61,139 nt of DNA from an uncultured Planctomycetaceae bacterium (GTDB lineage Bacteria > Planctomycetota > Planctomycetia > Pirellulales > Pirellulaceae). Where the stretch lies: the NCBI GenBank assembly GCA_937862885.1, contig CALMEE010000070.1:1-61139 (forward strand). The letters run 5' to 3'. Position 1 is the stretch's first letter, and each line of letters begins with the position of its first letter. The translations under genes were made by a program, and so were the position numbers. Below the pieces are notes generated by a model. It was not told where the DNA came from, did no database searches, and saw nothing but the letters and a program-made list of their open reading frames with translations. Positions 13,792-23,425 of the stretch are shown in pieces.

Positions 13792-14556
13792 ATGAAACCA
13801 AGTCGATTCAAACTCGTATCCGCCTGGCGCATTCGTTGTTGCTTGGCTCAAATCAGTTTGCTCGCGGCCGTGTTGATCTGTTGCGGTTCGGTGCGAACTC
13901 TCTTCGCCCAGGCATCCAAGGACGATAAACTATTGGCCAGTTACGAAACCAATGTTCCAAAATTTACGGACTACAAAAAGGATATTGCCGCATATACAGT
14001 CCATGCCAAACAAACGGACGATCCAGAACAACGAGCGAACGCTGTCATGGATTTGTGCTTACTCTATTTTGCCGTGCGTAATGACCGACGATATCCAACT
14101 TCGGAAGTCTTACAGGGCTACGCCAACAGGCTGAATTATCGGTTAAATGAAACGAAGAAGCAGCTGGCAAGAGAAGATCGCCAAAAGGTCAAGCAAGCCA
14201 ATATTTCAAATGAAAGCGCATCGTTAGCGGAAAGCGCTTTGATTCCAGATGAATTCTCACAGTTGGCTTCGGTCGCACTCGTCGATCAGGGGGACTTTAT
14301 GTTGCTATTGCATGGCGGTCCTCAAGTTGCCCTGAACCGGATGGGTGGCATGTTTGGCGGAGTGGTGATGGAAGCAAACGCTCAGGACTTGATCGAATTA
14401 ATCCAGGCCATCATTCACCCGGATTCGTGGGAGGTGAATGGTGGAAGCGGACGCATCCAATATTGGCGACAATCGATGGTGCTTGTTGTGCGCGCGACAA
14501 CTCAAATCCATGAAGATCTGGAAGTATTTTTGAATATGCTGCGTCGTGCGTTTTGA
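13792..14556 (+). CDS. Secreted planctomycete protein with a C-terminal peptide resembling secretin N domains
   Basis: Function is not known. The start was placed at the ATG at 13792, preceded by GGAG; it begins a clear signal peptide (MKPSRFKLVSAWRIR, then a hydrophobic core to about residue 40, with a likely cut after LFAQ). The 254-residue product has a helical middle section. The last 70 residues (MFGGVVMEANAQDLIELIQ, then IIHPDSWEVNGG) resemble a segment I associate with secreted planctomycete proteins and the small alpha-beta N domains of secretins. That resemblance is from memory and is weak evidence. It follows hutI by 75 bases on the same strand and may share its transcript, but a link to histidine use is unlikely. 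Confidence 0.7.
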   Translation: MKPSRFKLVSAWRIRCCLAQISLLAAVLICCGSVRTLFAQASKDDKLLASYETNVPKFTDYKKDIAAYTVHAKQTDDPEQRANAVMDLCLLYFAVRNDRRYPTSEVLQGYANRLNYRLNETKKQLAREDRQKVKQANISNESASLAESALIPDEFSQLASVALVDQGDFMLLLHGGPQVALNRMGGMFGGVVMEANAQDLIELIQAIIHPDSWEVNGGSGRIQYWRQSMVLVVRATTQIHEDLEVFLNMLRRAF

Positions 14557-14620
14557 TGACGGATGGACGTGAAGCACCGTTTTAATCTCGCATTTAATCC
14601 CGCAATTTAACTAAGCCCGA

Positions 14621-15283
14621 ATGTCGCAGAATTCATTAGTACCATCGACGCTCCTCTTTCGGTTTGCTGGCCAGTGCAGGTACACCGCCGCCAACTGGAC
14701 CAATTCAGGCCTGGAGTTATCTGAGGAATTCAGCTTACCGCACTTTGCGAGCTTGGATGGCCAACGCACGTTTGCCGAAGTTCGAGCGGGTTGGAATGAG
14801 GCTGGGCTCTATTTTGACGTGAAGATCTTCGAGAAACGTCAATCGCTTTGGTGCCGCGCATCGCAGCTGATGGATAGTGACCGGGTTATGTTCTGGATCG
14901 ACACGCGCGATACGCATACCGTCCATCGCGCTACAAAATTTTGCCATTGGTTCCTGGTGATGCCGGTTGGCGGAGGTAACGGGCAAAAATTTCCATTGTC
15001 AACCATGCTCAAAATCAACCGCTGCAAAGAAGACCCACCTACCTTCAGCCAATATCGCCAGCAAATTATTACCCGCATGACGGCTGAGGGTTATCGCCTG
15101 CTAGTGCATTTGCCAAAGGCTTGTTTACATGGCTGGGATCCCAAGGAACACCAACGCATCGGCTTCAACTACGCGATTCATGACCGAGAACTGGGTGTGC
15201 AAACCTTGGCAGTTGGTGCCGAGTTTCCTGTGGAAGAAGATCCAAGCTTGTGGCAGACTCTAGAGTTAGTTGCCAAAATGTGA
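14621..15283 (+). CDS. CBM9/DOMON-like domain protein, function unknown
   Basis: This 220-residue protein has alternating beta-strand character with blocks such as TFAEVRAGWNEAGLYFDVKI, DSDRVMFWIDTRDT and WFLVMPVGG. This pattern resembles the family 9 carbohydrate-binding/DOMON-like beta sandwich, in which a DxxxxWIDxRD motif is common. No signal peptide is visible, so it is probably cytoplasmic or read from an unmarked start. I cannot name a ligand. It lies 64 bases downstream of the preceding secreted protein on the same strand. Confidence 0.6.
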   Translation: MSQNSLVPSTLLFRFAGQCRYTAANWTNSGLELSEEFSLPHFASLDGQRTFAEVRAGWNEAGLYFDVKIFEKRQSLWCRASQLMDSDRVMFWIDTRDTHTVHRATKFCHWFLVMPVGGGNGQKFPLSTMLKINRCKEDPPTFSQYRQQIITRMTAEGYRLLVHLPKACLHGWDPKEHQRIGFNYAIHDRELGVQTLAVGAEFPVEEDPSLWQTLELVAKM

Positions 15284-15541
15284 TTGTTGCGAGGCGAATT
15301 CTACATCGCCAACGGAGAGTCTCGTGGGGCAACACCATGACCCAGAAGGCTATTTTCCTGCACAATCGTTACGCTAGGCACATCAATCATCTTTTAGTTG
15401 ATCGTTGGTCCTGGTATGGAATTCCGGCAAATAGCGTCATTCGCGGCCAATCGTTTCAAAAGCAAGTCGAATGGATTCGATTATCGTAAGAAGGAATAAA
15501 GGAATAACTGCTTTCGATTGCTCTAACAAGGATGTTGCGCG

Positions 15542-16093
15542 ATGTCTATTCAACCTTCAAGCCCTACGGATTTCTCTGAAGGTCAGATCCGGCTGGCTGT
15601 CGTCCCCGCACACGTCGCGTTGCCCGAAGGAACAAACATCCGTTCAACCAACGGTTTGGGTATAGGGCTAAAACTGATCGCCTTCTTCTCATGCTTGATT
15701 TGTGCGAGCGAAGGAATTTGCCAGGAACCACTGCGCAATGTAAACCGCCGAATGGGGCATGGTCTAGGTCGCCCGTATCACGTGTACTCCCCAGCATACG
15801 ATTCCAGTTACTATAATCCCTGGTCATCTATCAACACACCTTCGTTCGGACATCAAGCCGGTTTCACTTGGCAAGGACTGCCGATGAATGGTGGCGGTCT
15901 TCCGAACTATCATCCATCGCCGACCTTTGCGCCTCGCCCAAGTGAGAACAAGCCGAATCAACTGGAGGACTTGCCGCAACCACGCCGTGGAAATGGTGAA
16001 AATCAAGATAACGATAACTCGACCGTGCTGCATGAATTCAGTCGATACCAAGCCCCGACCCAACCTGCATCTGGAAGGCATCCTCGTTGGTGA
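15542..16093 (+). CDS. Small secreted protein, function unknown
   Basis: This 183-residue protein is not recognised. A hydrophobic stretch (LKLIAFFSCLICASEGICQ, about residues 43-61) looks like a signal peptide core, but 42 residues precede it from the ATG at 15542. A start further in, such as the TTG beginning LGIGLKLIAFF, is possible. The remainder is rich in Pro, Asn, Gly, Tyr and Ser with no regular secondary structure, as in many short secreted planctomycete proteins. The coding status rests on the hydrophobic segment and composition. Confidence 0.5.
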   Translation: MSIQPSSPTDFSEGQIRLAVVPAHVALPEGTNIRSTNGLGIGLKLIAFFSCLICASEGICQEPLRNVNRRMGHGLGRPYHVYSPAYDSSYYNPWSSINTPSFGHQAGFTWQGLPMNGGGLPNYHPSPTFAPRPSENKPNQLEDLPQPRRGNGENQDNDNSTVLHEFSRYQAPTQPASGRHPRW

Positions 16094-16337
16094 ACACGCG
16101 CTAACCCGTCGCACCATTCTACGGATTCAATTTGAATGGCAATCAACTTGGTAGCCATTCTTCCGCCACTAAACTAAATTTGACGAATCTGCGCGCACTG
16201 GCGAGATTGCGTGACCGTTCGGCCAGAAGCGACTAAAATCAATAAAATCCCATGCAGCCGCTTCGCGCGATTCGTCTACTGATTCCGTGCAAATCAAGCG
16301 ACGATCGCGAACTTGAAAACTTGCAGTTGATACTGAG

Positions 16338-17381
16338 CTAATGGTCGAAGACGATTGTTCTCCGTTCTGCTGCAGATTGATAGATGCCGCAGATGATTTC
16401 TACGCTCGTGCGCGCTGCATGCCCATCGATGAGGGGCGATCGTTTGTCTTGGATGGCATCGATTATGTCTTGAAACTGTTTCGTGTGGCCGACGTAGGAG
16501 ATGGCTGTTGGGTCGCCGGCTCCACCGCCAGAGGTTTGTTGCGTGGATTGCGCGACGATTGCGGCGTCTTCTGGAAGCGGACGTGCAAATTGCCATAGCT
16601 TGATGGATTCCTCCTCCACGATAGCGCTGCCTTGGCTGCCGTAGATTTCAATTCGCTTCAATGAACCTGGAAATGCGGACGTTGTAGCCTCGATCGAGCC
16701 CAGGGCACCGTTTTTGAATCGCAAGCTAGCCACCGCCGTATCTTCGACTTCAATCCGTTCATGACCTAAGGTCGCCGTGAATGCAGTCAGTTCTGTAACC
16801 GGCCCCATCATCCACAGCAGCAAGTCGATATTGTGAATAGCTTGATTCATCAAGGCTCCACCACCATCGAGGTGCCAAGTTCCTCGCCAAGCACCACTGT
16901 CATAATACTCTTGGGTCCGGTACCACTTGACATAAGCATTCGCTAGAACCACGGTGCCAAAGCGACCGGATTCAATTGCATGCTTGAGTCGTTGGACAGC
17001 GCCATGAAACCTAGATTGGAAAACGACCGACAACAGTGTGCCTGCCTGTTTGCACGCCTGAATGATCGTATCACACCGCTCCAACGTCACTTCCAAAGGT
17101 TTCTCGATCACAACGTGCTTTCCGGCCTGTGCGGCAGCCACCGCGGGTTCTAGATGTGCGCCGCTGGGCGTGCAGATTGTCACTACCTGGATATTCTGAT
17201 CTGCCAACATTTCTTGCAGGCTGCCAAACACGCGGCAATCGTGCCGTTCAGCGAACGTTTGGCTGGAGGTCGAGCGCCGGCTGAAGCAGCCCACCAGTCG
17301 GGCGTTGTCTAACGCCTTGATTGCTGCGGCATGAAAGTGGCTGATCGTTCCACAACCGATGACCCCGAATCCAATCGTCAT
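16338..17381 (-). CDS. Gfo/Idh/MocA family oxidoreductase
   Basis: This is a predicted NAD(P)-dependent sugar or polyol dehydrogenase. The start ATG at 17381 gives 347 residues beginning with MTIGFGVIGCGTISHFHA, the Rossmann dinucleotide-binding GxGxxG region. Other family landmarks are TICTPSGAHLEPAVAAAQAGKHVVIEKPLE (the EKP motif, whose Lys is catalytic) and the GGGALMNQAIHNIDLLLWM segment with the conserved His-Asn-Ile-Asp. The ATG overlaps the upstream protease stop (ATGA) and is preceded by AAGGAG. The open frame extends upstream, but that extension lies inside the protease gene and is not conserved. The exact substrate cannot be told from sequence. Confidence 0.88.
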   Translation of the reverse strand: MTIGFGVIGCGTISHFHAAAIKALDNARLVGCFSRRSTSSQTFAERHDCRVFGSLQEMLADQNIQVVTICTPSGAHLEPAVAAAQAGKHVVIEKPLEVTLERCDTIIQACKQAGTLLSVVFQSRFHGAVQRLKHAIESGRFGTVVLANAYVKWYRTQEYYDSGAWRGTWHLDGGGALMNQAIHNIDLLLWMMGPVTELTAFTATLGHERIEVEDTAVASLRFKNGALGSIEATTSAFPGSLKRIEIYGSQGSAIVEEESIKLWQFARPLPEDAAIVAQSTQQTSGGGAGDPTAISYVGHTKQFQDIIDAIQDKRSPLIDGHAARTSVEIICGIYQSAAERRTIVFDH

Positions 17382-18298
17382 GCTGCGTCTCCTTGATACA
17401 TGGCTGCGATGGCAAATGCCAAGGTCGAAAAATTTAACAAGAAATGGACGACGATACACGCCCATAGACTGCCGGTTCGATCGTACAAATATCCGATGCC
17501 AAGCGATAACAGAAAAAGCGAAATGGGAGCGGCCCCTTGACCAAAATGAGTGAGTCCAAAGGCCAGCGAAGTTATCAGGATAGCGAACCACGCCACGCCT
17601 CGCGCTTGTGTTGGATTTTCGCATCCTCGCCTGATGAGCGTAAACTCGATTCTTGTCAAAAACCCTTGCAGAATGCCGCGAAACAAGAACTCCTCAAAAA
17701 CTGGAGCAACAACCGCCGCAGCAAATAGCGTGATTACCGCGACACGAAAACGATTTTCTGCGGCCGCGTCTTTGATGATCGATAGAGTACTATGTTCGTA
17801 TTTGATCAGGTCGCTTGCCCATTGATGAACCAACAAAACGATTGGAACCCAGGCTACGAAGACAGCTAGACCTGTAAGCGTCGCAAAACGAAGACCTTTC
17901 GGACCAATAACGAAGCTAAGCTTGGCCTCGTGATTCGCCTGGCAGATCGTCGTCGTTTCAGTTGCGTCATTTCCGATTTTGTTTCGCAATGCCATCTGTT
18001 GCCTAATCCGCAAAAGCGCGTAGATGACGAGACCCACGCAAGTCAAACTAACAGCAAAGAGTAGCAACCTGAATTCCGGATCGGCAGGGCGCATCAACGA
18101 TAAGACCAAACTCGGAGTAATTAGCCACATTGCAAACGCCAGCAATACCTCTTCGGCCAACCATGGCCGCAAGCAATGGGGGCGATATGTCAGCAATGGT
18201 TGACGCTTGAGAAGACGGGTAAGTAAAACCAGCCATAGAATGGCAGCCCCCATCCAAAGCGAGAACGAAAATAGTTGGTAAAGTTGGTCGACCTGCAA
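17378..18298 (-). CDS. CPBP-family intramembrane metalloprotease
   Basis: This 306-residue integral membrane protein has about seven to eight hydrophobic segments. The C-terminal half has the three CPBP (Abi/CAAX protease-like) motifs: EEFLFRGIL with the paired Glu and Arg, FGLTHFGQG with the first His, and HFLLNFS with the second His and Asn. These form the glutamate-based active site in the membrane. The substrate is unknown; known relatives include CAAX prenyl proteases and bacteriocin self-immunity proteins. It lies between pgsA (24 bases upstream) and the oxidoreductase (ATGA overlap), so the three are probably one operon. Confidence 0.85.
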   Translation of the reverse strand: MQVDQLYQLFSFSLWMGAAILWLVLLTRLLKRQPLLTYRPHCLRPWLAEEVLLAFAMWLITPSLVLSLMRPADPEFRLLLFAVSLTCVGLVIYALLRIRQQMALRNKIGNDATETTTICQANHEAKLSFVIGPKGLRFATLTGLAVFVAWVPIVLLVHQWASDLIKYEHSTLSIIKDAAAENRFRVAVITLFAAAVVAPVFEEFLFRGILQGFLTRIEFTLIRRGCENPTQARGVAWFAILITSLAFGLTHFGQGAAPISLFLLSLGIGYLYDRTGSLWACIVVHFLLNFSTLAFAIAAMYQGDAA

Positions 18299-18322
18299 TT
18301 CGATATCGCCGATTACTAAATC

Positions 18323-18949
18323 CTAAAATCCAAGCACAGGTCGGGCAGCCAACACATACTGCAACCCAGAATACAAAGTGACGAGCGCCGCTAACCAAGC
18401 CAGCACTCCGGTTAGCCAGAGTAGCCACACGAGATGTGCACCCGCTTCAACAGTGGGAGTTGGTCCCAAAATCGCCAAACTGAGCAAGGCTGCGCCGACG
18501 GAAAAACACTGGAACCACATCTTCAACTTGCCGTGCATCTTGGCGGAAAAATCTCCCCCTCCTTGTTCGATGATTCCCCGAATGCTAGTGACCAACAATT
18601 CCCGGCCTAAAACGACGACGGCCATCCAACCGGCAACCCTGCCATACCACGGGTACGCGACCATCGCTTCGGCAATCAATACAAAAGCACCACAAATCAA
18701 TATCTTATCGCAAAACGGGTCAAGAATTCGCCCCAGTTTTGTGACTTGATTATACTTCCGCGCATACCAGCCATCCAGCCAATCCGTCGCCGCAGCAATC
18801 ACGAATAGCGTAAGCGCAATCCAGTAATATTGCATGGGAATCATCACGAACATGACAATTGAGAACAAAAGCCTTGTCATGGAAACCATGTTCGGAAAAT
18901 TCCAAATGACTAAGTCCCGGGATTCGTTGGCGTGCGTTGGTTTGTTCAT
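18323..18949 (-). CDS. pgsA: CDP-diacylglycerol-glycerol-3-phosphate 3-phosphatidyltransferase
   Basis: PgsA makes phosphatidylglycerol phosphate from CDP-diacylglycerol in the inner membrane. The CDP-alcohol phosphotransferase signature is intact: D-G-x2-A-R-x8-G-x3-D-x3-D in TDWLDGWYARKYNQVTKLG followed by RILDPFCDKI (about residues 55-84 from the ATG). Further hydrophobic segments complete a six-helix membrane protein. I chose the ATG at 18949 (208 residues); a TTG at 18988 would add 13 residues. A closely related phosphatidyltransferase (for example for serine or inositol) is possible, but length and the RNFPNMVSMTR-like N-terminus (WNFPNMVSMTRLL) favour PgsA. Confidence 0.85.
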   Translation of the reverse strand: MNKPTHANESRDLVIWNFPNMVSMTRLLFSIVMFVMIPMQYYWIALTLFVIAAATDWLDGWYARKYNQVTKLGRILDPFCDKILICGAFVLIAEAMVAYPWYGRVAGWMAVVVLGRELLVTSIRGIIEQGGGDFSAKMHGKLKMWFQCFSVGAALLSLAILGPTPTVEAGAHLVWLLWLTGVLAWLAALVTLYSGLQYVLAARPVLGF

Positions 18950-19260
18950 AGAATTCACTTTCGACGTTACAAGTTGAACTACCTTCAATATCCAATACGT
19001 GACAGCTTATGGCAACTAGAGAAACGGCTTCGTGCCAATACTCCAAATCTTCGCCAATCAATGTCGCGCAGCCCGTCGACTTTGAACAGAGACTTGCAGT
19101 TTGCTGGCCGCCGTCTTCTTGGAGAACGAAAACCAGCAGGCGTGATGTGACGCACCCTGAATAATTTTTGCGGGTGGAACGCGTGTCTTATTTGGCTGGT
19201 CAATTATAATGCCAAATCAATGAAGTCATTTGAATCATCTCTCAGATAAAGGAGACGAGT

Positions 19261-21339
19261 GTGTCTAAATTGCTATTATTCGCAGTTGTTTCAATAACGT
19301 TTTTCACTCTGCCCAGCGATGCGCAAGAGGCACCAGGTGACGAACCGCAGACAAGAAAGGCGCCCAACCGTCTCGTCGACGGTACGTTCATGCAGATGGA
19401 ACAAGTTGGCAGTCCCGCCATTTCACCCGACGGTTCACAAATCATTTTTACGCGGACGTGGGTGGACCTCATGTCGGATCAACGTCGCAGCAATCTCTGG
19501 TTAACTGATTTCGAAGGGAAACGAGTGCGCGAACTCACGCATGGCAATTTTCGCGACACGAATCCCATTTGGTCGCCGGATGGTTCACAAATTGCCTTTA
19601 TTTCAGATCGAGATGGAACGTCGCAGTTGCATGTCATGTGGATGGATACTCGTGAAGTCGCCCAATTGACGCGGCTTGAGCGCGCTCCAGCTAACATCAA
19701 ATGGTCACCTGATGGGACGCAACTCGTCTTCACGCAGTTTGTACCTAGCAAGAATTTGCCGCTCAACATCACGCTGCCACAACGACCCGCTGGAGCCAGA
19801 TGGGCTGAGGGTGCGATTTTAGTTGATCGGATGAGTTGGCAACGTGACGGAAGTGGATATCAACCAACTGGTTCGGTCCACGCATTCACCTTGGACGCGC
19901 GGTTGGGCGGCACACCTCGACAAATTACGTTTGGCGATTACGACCACAGTAGCCCGGAATGGACTCGTGATGGCAAGCGAATACTAATCTCTGCGATTCG
20001 AAAACCCGATGCAGAGTACCTGAAAGGGGATTCTGAAATCTATTCGATCAATTTGGGAACGCTCGAGATCACGACGTTGACTGATCGCAACGGACCTGAC
20101 GGCAACCCAACGGTGTCGCCCGATGGGAATTGGATCGCTTATGCAGGCTACGACCAGCAGAATTTTACTCTGCATCTGGCATCTATTTATTTGATGGATA
20201 GTGCTGGAGCGCAAAAACGCTTGTTGGCAGGAGATCTGCCCAGTTCGCCAACGGGCATGACATGGGCCGAAGACAGCTCAGGGTTGTATTTTGAAGTCGA
20301 AAAACATGGCAGTCGCAACTTGCACTTCGTGCCGCTTGACGGTGGGGTCAGCGATATCACCAGCGGCGTGCATATGCTGTTTAGCAACAGCATTTCTCAA
20401 AACGGTCGAGTCGCCGCGGTCCGCTCGAATTTTCATCAACCTGGGGACTTGGTGGCTTACAACTTGTCGTCGCCTCAGGAAATTCGCTCACTTGTCGACG
20501 TGAATACCGATGTTTTGACCGGGGTTGAATTGGGTGAGGTTGAAGAGTTGTGGTACAAGTCGGCTGATGGTTTAGATGTACAGGGCTGGCTCATTAAACC
20601 AGTGGGCTTCGATCCCGAAAAGAAATATCCTATGGTCTTGTGGATTCATGGTGGTCCATGGTCCATGTATTCTGTCGGTTTCAATTGGAGCTTCCAAAAC
20701 TTTGCAGCGGAGGGCTACGCTGTGCTCTATACGAATCCACGCGGTAGTACCGGATATGGGCAAGAATTTGTTAACGGAATTCAATACAGCTATCCGGGCC
20801 GAGACTACGATGATTTGATGGCTGGCGTCGATGCCGCGATAGCTAAAGGTTGGATTGATGCAGAAAATTTATTCGTATGTGGAGGAAGCGGCGGCGGAGT
20901 TTTGACGGCCTGGATCGTCGGTCATACCGATCGCTTTCGAGCTGCCGTTTCCATGCGACCCGTCATCAATTGGCATTCTTTCGTTGGAACAACAGACGGT
21001 GTAAGTTGGTATGATCAGTTCCGGCGTTTTCCATGGGAAGATCCACTTGAGTTCGCCGCGCGGTCTCCATTGAACTATGTCCAGCGTGTCACCACGCCAA
21101 CCATGGTCATGACCGGCGAAGCTGATTTAAGAACGCCCATGACACAAAGCGAGGAGTATTACCGCGCTCTCAAGTTGCTCAAAAAAGAAACACTTTTGAT
21201 TCGCATGCCTGAGGAATATCATGGGTGGCGCCGCCCCTCTCGGCAATTGGCCCAACAACTCTACTTGAGGGCTTGGTTCGAAAAATGGCGAAAACAGACG
21301 GAGACCGCGGATACAGGCAAACGGGAAGAAAATAAGTAA
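19261..21339 (+). CDS. S9-family serine peptidase (prolyl oligopeptidase/acylaminoacyl-peptidase type), secreted
   Basis: This 692-residue exported serine peptidase begins with a GTG preceded by AAAGGAG, followed by a signal peptide ending near SDAQ. The N-terminal 400 residues form a beta-propeller built of PD40/WD-like repeats (AISPDGSQIIF, IWSPDGSQIAF, KWSPDGTQLVF, VSPDGNWIAYAG). The C-terminal 270 residues are an alpha/beta hydrolase: nucleophile Ser in CGGSGGGVLTAW, acid Asp in TGEADLRTPM, and catalytic His in EEYHGWRR. S9 peptidases of this type cleave short peptides, with the propeller limiting access. The gene is monocistronic; about 700 bases of non-coding sequence follow. Confidence 0.92.
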   Translation: MSKLLLFAVVSITFFTLPSDAQEAPGDEPQTRKAPNRLVDGTFMQMEQVGSPAISPDGSQIIFTRTWVDLMSDQRRSNLWLTDFEGKRVRELTHGNFRDTNPIWSPDGSQIAFISDRDGTSQLHVMWMDTREVAQLTRLERAPANIKWSPDGTQLVFTQFVPSKNLPLNITLPQRPAGARWAEGAILVDRMSWQRDGSGYQPTGSVHAFTLDARLGGTPRQITFGDYDHSSPEWTRDGKRILISAIRKPDAEYLKGDSEIYSINLGTLEITTLTDRNGPDGNPTVSPDGNWIAYAGYDQQNFTLHLASIYLMDSAGAQKRLLAGDLPSSPTGMTWAEDSSGLYFEVEKHGSRNLHFVPLDGGVSDITSGVHMLFSNSISQNGRVAAVRSNFHQPGDLVAYNLSSPQEIRSLVDVNTDVLTGVELGEVEELWYKSADGLDVQGWLIKPVGFDPEKKYPMVLWIHGGPWSMYSVGFNWSFQNFAAEGYAVLYTNPRGSTGYGQEFVNGIQYSYPGRDYDDLMAGVDAAIAKGWIDAENLFVCGGSGGGVLTAWIVGHTDRFRAAVSMRPVINWHSFVGTTDGVSWYDQFRRFPWEDPLEFAARSPLNYVQRVTTPTMVMTGEADLRTPMTQSEEYYRALKLLKKETLLIRMPEEYHGWRRPSRQLAQQLYLRAWFEKWRKQTETADTGKREENK

Positions 21340-22058
21340 CTTCTTGCGTTCACTAGGTTGGTTTGCAGTAATTTAAGAAATGTCGGAGAAGACTTTTGTA
21401 ATGTCTGGCCGTCAATAATTCATAACCGTTCACGTTATTTCGTTAAACCGCATGGGCAACGCCCCGCGTTACGTATCAATTGCGGAAACGCGGCCCGTTG
21501 GGCACGCGGTTAAACGATGAGCGGAATTACGTTGATCGAACCGGTAAAGTCCCGAGCGGTACCCCCAAGTGACTTAGCGTGAACGGTTTCGATTTTTCGC
21601 GGCGAGTCATACCCAGGTAGTGCCAGCCCGCGATTATCAACAATCAATAATATAAGAGTTTATGATCTCCGCGCAGCGTTGACCGTTCCAGGTTTTCTGA
21701 GTCCTTTAGATTTTCTCGCCATTTTAAGCAGATACGACAGTTTTCCTAAGTGGCAACGCCCCCACTATTGAATTTGGAGGCAATCTTTCATGTCACGAAC
21801 TTAATAGTTTGTCCGCGGCGAGAGATTGTCAACATCGCATGCGTAGACTTTGCACGTTACGACGAATACGCAGTCTGGTTCTTCCATATCGGTCCGGTGA
21901 AGATCACGCTCTTGATAAGTTCCTTGGCTTGACACTTTTGTTATGGCCGCAACGCGCGGGCTGATTCCACGGACGTCAGATTACCGATCTTCTTTTCATA
22001 TTGGTACGCTGTTTGAATTCGAATCTCTCGCCGTTGATACTTATTGAGGATTAAGAGA
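21340..22058. other. Long intergenic region
   Basis: There is no gene I can support. The region contains the nested inverted repeat listed separately at 21424-21588. The remainder is plain sequence with one short open frame near 21750 that lacks any recognisable feature. Confidence 0.55.
21424..21588. repeat. Nested inverted repeat, possible structured RNA or extragenic element
   Basis: Three pairs of complementary arms are nested. The outer pair is AACCGTTCACG at 21424 and CGTGAACGGTT at 21578 (11 of 11). The middle pair is CGTTAAACCGC at 21441 and GCGGTTAAACG at 21506 (10 of 11). The inner pair is CCGCGTT at 21464 and AACGCGG at 21487 (7 of 7). The inner core, with CAACG and CGTTGGGC flanking the inner stem, resembles the bipartite layout of an integron attC site, but the outer match is imperfect. 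No coding frame crosses it. It is not a simple terminator because no T-run follows. Confidence 0.6.
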
Positions 22059-23096
22059 ATGCGTTTGGTGGTGATTGTCGCATGCGCGGTTTTGGTTGTT
22101 TCTTTTCAGAATTTCGCGAATGCCCAAAACCCGATCCGTGATTTGTTCGAATCGATTGATAAGAACCGCCCGAGGCTTTTCGACAAAGACCGGGAAAAAG
22201 AGAAACAAACTCAACAGCAGAATCAATCACAGTCCCAACGACAGCAACAGGCGTTTCAGCAACGTCAAGGGCAGTCGAGCAGTGACCGTTCGAACTACCA
22301 ACGAAACCAAGCAGGCGCTAATAATCAGGGTTTCGGCCAACCAACCCCTGCCCAATACCCCAGACAACAAGCGCAAAATCAGGCACCACAAAACTCAAAT
22401 TATCACGTCCCTAGCCCAACCCAATCGCAAAGATCAACGGAACTCAGCCCAAACCCCAACCTGCAAGCTGGCAACCAAACGTCATCACGAAATTCGCTGG
22501 CGAGTGCGACGACAACGAAGCCAAACATCGGGGCTCAATTCTCCTCCGCAAAATCTGGAAAAGGCTTGGTGATTGATCGATTGAATAGTCAAAGCCCATT
22601 GGCTAAAGCGGGACTTAAACAAGGGGATATCATCGTGACGTTCGGTGGACTCGAAATATCCGATCAGGAAGAATTTAACGATATCCTCAACGTAATTGGC
22701 CACGGCGACCAAATCGAGCTAGGTTACTTAAGGAAGGGTAAGCAAGATTCCGTTTTCGTGCAATTCGGTGAAGTCGCTGATGATGGCCAACAATCCTCGG
22801 CTTTGTCCTCGGATTCAGGACCCAGCGGACAAAGTCCCTCAGCCTACGATCCCATTCTACCTCCCGCTTCCGCAAATTCCAGAAACGCACAGCCTTCGTC
22901 CGTGTTAGGAGATTTCTCCGACTTTGCACCACCATCGAACTCAACGTCAAACCAGAACGTGACGAACAATACCGTGCATGGAAACGCTGCCAATATTGAC
23001 CAGCTGCAACGTCAAATGCAAGAGATGCAACGCGTTATCGACAACCAGCAGCGCACGATTCAGCAGCTACAGAATCAACTTCGCGGTCGACGTTAG
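22059..23096 (+). CDS. Secreted PDZ-domain protein with disordered linker and coiled-coil tail
   Basis: From the ATG at 22059 (GAGG ten bases upstream) this is a 345-residue protein. A signal peptide ends near residue 22 (NFANAQ). Residues 45-155 are very rich in Gln, Asn and Ser and probably disordered. Residues 157-238 are a PDZ domain (GKGLVIDRLNSQSPLAKAG then LKQGDIIVTFGGLEI), like those in HtrA-type proteases but without a protease domain. Residues 240-300 are another Pro/Ser linker. The last 40 residues (LQRQMQEMQRVIDNQQRT and on) form a coiled coil, suggesting oligomerisation. An adaptor role in the periplasm is inferred only from this architecture. Confidence 0.82.
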   Translation: MRLVVIVACAVLVVSFQNFANAQNPIRDLFESIDKNRPRLFDKDREKEKQTQQQNQSQSQRQQQAFQQRQGQSSSDRSNYQRNQAGANNQGFGQPTPAQYPRQQAQNQAPQNSNYHVPSPTQSQRSTELSPNPNLQAGNQTSSRNSLASATTTKPNIGAQFSSAKSGKGLVIDRLNSQSPLAKAGLKQGDIIVTFGGLEISDQEEFNDILNVIGHGDQIELGYLRKGKQDSVFVQFGEVADDGQQSSALSSDSGPSGQSPSAYDPILPPASANSRNAQPSSVLGDFSDFAPPSNSTSNQNVTNNTVHGNAANIDQLQRQMQEMQRVIDNQQRTIQQLQNQLRGRR

Positions 23097-23425
23097 TCTG
23101 CTCAACGAGTCTTGAACTTTGCCGTGTTGCAACATGGTGACATCCTGCAAACTTGTATTGCCAAAAATATCTTGCGATTCCTTGATTGTCAAAAGTTTGC
23201 CACCATTTACCTAGTTTTAGGATGCCGACGGTGAGTCATAGTCAGCGAAGCTAACCCGAGTGAAGACTCCTCGTTTCGCAATCAAGCACAACATATTCAA
23301 ATCCATCCGCTCTGGTTGGTGTGTTCGATTGCAATTGGCGGTGAAAACCACTATCTTGATCGAACAATTGCGCGATGGATTCAACGCGTTAGAATTGCCT
23401 GTTTACCATTTAATGGTGTCAAATT
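23097..23425. other. Intergenic, nothing recognised
   Basis: There are no coding features or clear promoter. The sequence lies between the PDZ gene and the thioesterase gene. Confidence 0.5.

Noticed and set aside
17382..17624. N-terminal extension of the oxidoreductase
   Set aside because: The extra 81 codons fall within the preceding protease gene, and the Rossmann motif starts right after the ATG at 17381.
21424..21588. Integron attC site
   Set aside because: The CGTTGGGC side fits the consensus, but the other arm does not satisfy RYYYAAC and no integrase gene is present. It is kept as a structured repeat only.
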